The translations under genes and the position numbers were made by a program. Positions 62,401 to 64,000 of a stretch of 64,000 nucleotides of DNA are shown here, in pieces (position 1 is the first letter of the stretch; each line of letters opens with the position of its first letter). The notes under the pieces were generated by a model. It saw only the letters and a list, made by a program, of their open reading frames with translations, was not told the origin of the DNA and made no database searches. The stretch comes from Chondrus crispus (Eukaryota > Rhodophyta > Florideophyceae > Gigartinales > Gigartinaceae), in NCBI RefSeq assembly GCF_000350225.1, contig NW_005178692.1, forward strand, positions 1-64,000. Reading direction: 5' to 3'.

Positions 62401-63704
62401 CGTGTTGGCATGGTGCGTGCACTTTTGGCTGTGTGTCGGGTGGTCTTTTTTCGGGGTGACCAGGCATAGGCGTGCAGTGATTTATTCCATGGAGCCGTGC
62501 CGATGACTTTGTTTTGTCTGTCCTTGATGTGTGCCGTATTTGTGTCAAAGGTGACCGTGCATGTTAGTGATGCTAGAGCGTGGACAGATACTAGTGTGTA
62601 TGGAATGTTCGGGCTGTGTACTGCTTTGAGGCGTAGGGGGTATCCCTTATTGGTATATGTCTGAATGATGCCGGCGTGGGTGCATTTCGTGGGTTGGTTA
62701 GTTGCTGTGAGGGATTTTGTGGGATGGGCGAGGAGCTTCATGTGTGGTAGGGGGCGGGATGTGTGCGTGGGATGCGCTGCCGAGTCTAGGATGAACGTAC
62801 CCGCCTCGTCTTGGTGGTGGTCGGGTTCGGTGTCGGTGTCGTCCATGTTGAGCTCACTGTAATGCGCGTCGTCTGGTTCGAGGATGGCTCGTGCCTTGGC
62901 GGCGGGTCGCCGACGTGCTGTTTTTTGATTCTGCGGATGTGTTTGGTCTCGACATTCGCTGTCCGCGTGCTGCGGGTACCTGACGCCCTTTGAGATGTGA
63001 TGGCGGCAGGGGTTGGTGTGTTTTGTGGCGGGTCGGCGTATTTGGCGGGGTTGGGGGCGGCGCCCGTGGGTTGGTAGGTACGCTCGTGGGCTGGCTGCTG
63101 CTTGTGGCCAAGGGTTGCTTGGTTGGATGGCTTGACGGTATGTTTCGACTCGATTGTATTTGTGCACGAAGTCCTTCACGTCTTTGGGTTGCAGTGACAG
63201 GAGCTGGAGTCCGATGTCCACTGTTGTGGGGTTGTGTTTGAGGCCTTCGATCATGTAGTCTACTTTTGTGCTCTGTTTGGCGATGTCGGGGTAGCGAGCC
63301 GCGATCATTTGCGCCCTAATGGTCTCATGGCGTTGGACGTATTCATAGATTGATTGGCCTGGTTCGATGTGGCACTGTTCCGCTAGTTGTTTTAGGTAGA
63401 GGTGGTCACTCGCATTCGTTGTGTCGAGATGGGCTTTGAGCTTCTCGAGGATGTCATGTGGTGTGGGGTTCTCGTCAGGCATAAGAAGGAGGTTGATGAT
63501 GTCCGCTGGTATTGTGGCTAGCATTTTGCCTAAGAGTTTGTGCTTGGCGTGGAGGTAGTATTTGCGTTCCTGCTCATCGTCTGGGGTGGGCGGGTTGCCC
63601 TCGATATGTTCGATTGCATCTTGTGTGTAGGCTGCAGATTTTATGGCCAGGAGCCATGGTCCATAGTTAGATCGGTCGAGCTTGGGGATGTCCTTAATGT
63701 CCAT
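59484..63704 (-). CDS. Copia D Gag-Pol polyprotein (1406 residues)
   Basis: The single frame starts MDIKDIPKLDRSNYGPWLLA, a typical Copia Gag start. A protease-like FILDSAAHPT lies near 303. The integrase zinc region starts near 505 (HLALNHAPPKAL...CSSCAHARQ) and the core has D at SDTCGP (about 570), RTDNAKEFTS (about 625) and QENSIAERINKT (about 660). RT runs about 880-1110 with MDITAAYLHETHDPRFPVYV and catalytic VSMDDFL near 1033. RNase H starts at TYSDADYANAKS near 1207, with CEAEYIAAS and IPSAGNPADLFTKAL. The C-terminal tail after 1330 is Pro/Thr-rich. This is a canonical Copia order and is unlike Copia C in sequence. Confidence 0.9.
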   Translation of the reverse strand: MDIKDIPKLDRSNYGPWLLAIKSAAYTQDAIEHIEGNPPTPDDEQERKYYLHAKHKLLGKMLATIPADIINLLLMPDENPTPHDILEKLKAHLDTTNASDHLYLKQLAEQCHIEPGQSIYEYVQRHETIRAQMIAARYPDIAKQSTKVDYMIEGLKHNPTTVDIGLQLLSLQPKDVKDFVHKYNRVETYRQAIQPSNPWPQAAASPRAYLPTHGRRPQPRQIRRPATKHTNPCRHHISKGVRYPQHADSECRDQTHPQNQKTARRRPAAKARAILEPDDAHYSELNMDDTDTEPDHHQDEAGTFILDSAAHPTHTSRPLPHMKLLAHPTKSLTATNQPTKCTHAGIIQTYTNKGYPLRLKAVHSPNIPYTLVSVHALASLTCTVTFDTNTAHIKDRQNKVIGTAPWNKSLHAYAWSPRKKTTRHTAKSARTMPTRAHNRTTTKQPTATAKATPPRSATKSAHLLPNRTPTKTRSPKIQHFHDPNPHTPKQLTKTTATAYEWHLALNHAPPKALQRMAQEGTIANLPASLQGAPPPISCSSCAHARQSPRPHPTAHHSQQIAEQLSSDTCGPITPPSTHGNAHIFTCIDTASRYLVTYYIRKRQEVNAIIPKLFHTLSLQNKLPQAYRTDNAKEFTSTHAQRTYQSHGIQHITNTPHQPQENSIAERINKTLFTSARAALHHASLPPQFWEDAVRDVVFKYNIMRHSATKKSPWSLWHGRPARMTRIFAFGQIGTAPIHAHKTKLQARSEPVRYMFPTSETHIMTITINSARYRVIRAIDFKPYSRHRDPTHTSRHAFKTKLTRPKPPAQSNNKHRYISPPRTIDQTTPAPRHAHAARQYPDAAEWETAHNAELDMLDQQTTIKWIPPSDVPPHEKLIPLTMTYRYKRTPTGKIAKRKARCSIRGDRMQPGKHFDPKQTSTFMAEKTSVRTILAIAASHRWPLQYMDITAAYLHETHDPRFPVYVRQLPRFDGNLKHGTEAGQLVGNLYGGRSAGHRYTAGLQKHLIKQGYQQCDSDPCLFTKTHTTGTLLFAVSMDDFLVTASNQALIDELLTALKQKYNIKNLGFPHTYLGWQITRDAQGSIHISQEQTISTILAKHNMSECNPKTTPAPQKPNKNVENQTAPLSPTLTTHYRSILGDLRYVVDSTRYDAYHTTNQLTRHSKQPSQANWHALKWLLRYLKGTKSKAISYHARAPICLRTYSDADYANAKSRKSLTGIIHTIGHSPIAWTSTPQDVVALSTCEAEYIAASLAAQQTLWLRRLLRDMKHPQQHPTTVFIDNQSTIQVAENSAPTRRRKLIDVRHHHLQHHIQGAAITAQHIPSAGNPADLFTKALGPIRFQEICNIIQPHEPRSPDPKAHPGTSFTRTPQRPPGLTDRNSLHQTLTGARVTDCKDRLSALQSVTSGT

Positions 63705-63940
63705 GGTGTTGAGCGTGTGAGATCGTTGTTGCCTTGAAGGAGGGATGTAGAGAAGGGCTGCTGAATGCAGGAGGTTGGGTGTTGATGAGGATTCGGAAAG
63801 GGGGCGGCGGGGGCGGGTTGTGATGCCTGTCTTTCCGGCTGGTCTGTTTGCAGACGCTCGACGGCTGCGAGTGCGTGTAGCGCGATCCAGTTTGCGTTCA
63901 GTTGATGGTGAGTCGTAGTGGTGCGAAGCGGGCCATAACC

Positions 63941-64000
63941 TGATGAATCGTAATCCTCATGGGGGTGTCTTTACTCGTCGTCGCCGTCTCGTGGGTCTAA
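63941..64000 (-). repeat. 5' LTR of Copia D, cut by the window edge
   Basis: The last 60 bases of the window repeat 59428-59487 exactly. Confidence 0.8.

Larger units (their letters stand above)
59428..64000 (-). mobile_element. Copia element D, right end outside window, looks whole
   Basis: Minus-strand Ty1/Copia element. The same 60-base sequence (TGATGAATCGTAATCC...) occurs at 59428-59487 and 63941-64000, marking the 3' LTR and the inner end of the 5' LTR, which continues past the window. Just inside the 5' LTR the minus strand reads GGTTATGGCCCGC, a Copia-type primer site for the anticodon loop of initiator tRNA. The interior is one uninterrupted ORF. No left target duplication can be checked because the right flank is missing. 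Confidence 0.85.

Overview
The window looks like a repeat-rich nuclear contig of a florideophyte red alga, most plausibly Chondrus crispus or a close relative. This is an inference from gene style: short mostly intronless genes, one 129-bp GT-AG intron, small secreted Cys-rich proteins, a stand-alone CBM20 starch-binding protein, and dense Gypsy and Copia elements. No rRNA, organellar or bacterial operon signature was seen. Two assembly gaps are present (25221-25372 and 42254-42353).

Layout. 1-18967 is a GC-rich block of two related chromodomain Gypsy elements. Element A (1 to about 10502) runs off the left edge. Its 3' LTR abuts the protease-RT linker of element B (about 10503-18967), so A probably sits inside B. 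Both carry, between the chromodomain and the 3' LTR, a long protein-coding region on the opposite strand with shared architecture (6835-9048 and 15685-18441). This is the most unusual feature of the window. 19-29 kb is a graveyard of small repeats: a PiggyBac transposase remnant, a tRNA-like element, two copies of a palindrome-ended repeat, one of them carrying a miniature LTR element (TRIM) whose empty site survives in the other copy, several long hairpins, and two small secreted Cys-rich protein genes. 29685-36284 is an apparently whole Copia element with identical LTRs and a 5-bp target duplication. 36708-37134 is a second TRIM.

37.7-48.5 kb holds most of the host genes: a three-TM membrane protein, a CBM20 protein, a decayed ORF and a secreted 8-Cys protein, plus a pogo/Tigger-like MITE. 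48.8-56.5 kb is a decaying Cys-rich GCC2/GCC3-like repeat gene split by a young Gypsy chromovirus (50726-56117). A 22-Cys secreted protein gene follows at 57 kb. The right edge (59428-64000) is an apparently whole Copia ORF whose right LTR continues past the window.

How the parts relate. The host genes form no obvious pathway; four encode secreted or surface Cys-rich products and three of these have clear TATA boxes. The TRIMs share their primer-binding motif, of the initiator-tRNA anticodon-loop type, with the right-hand Copia element, which suggests a Copia element of that kind moved them. Elements C and E (identical LTRs) and D (uninterrupted ORF) look young; A and B look old and broken. 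All functional calls come from reading the sequence; no database search was run.
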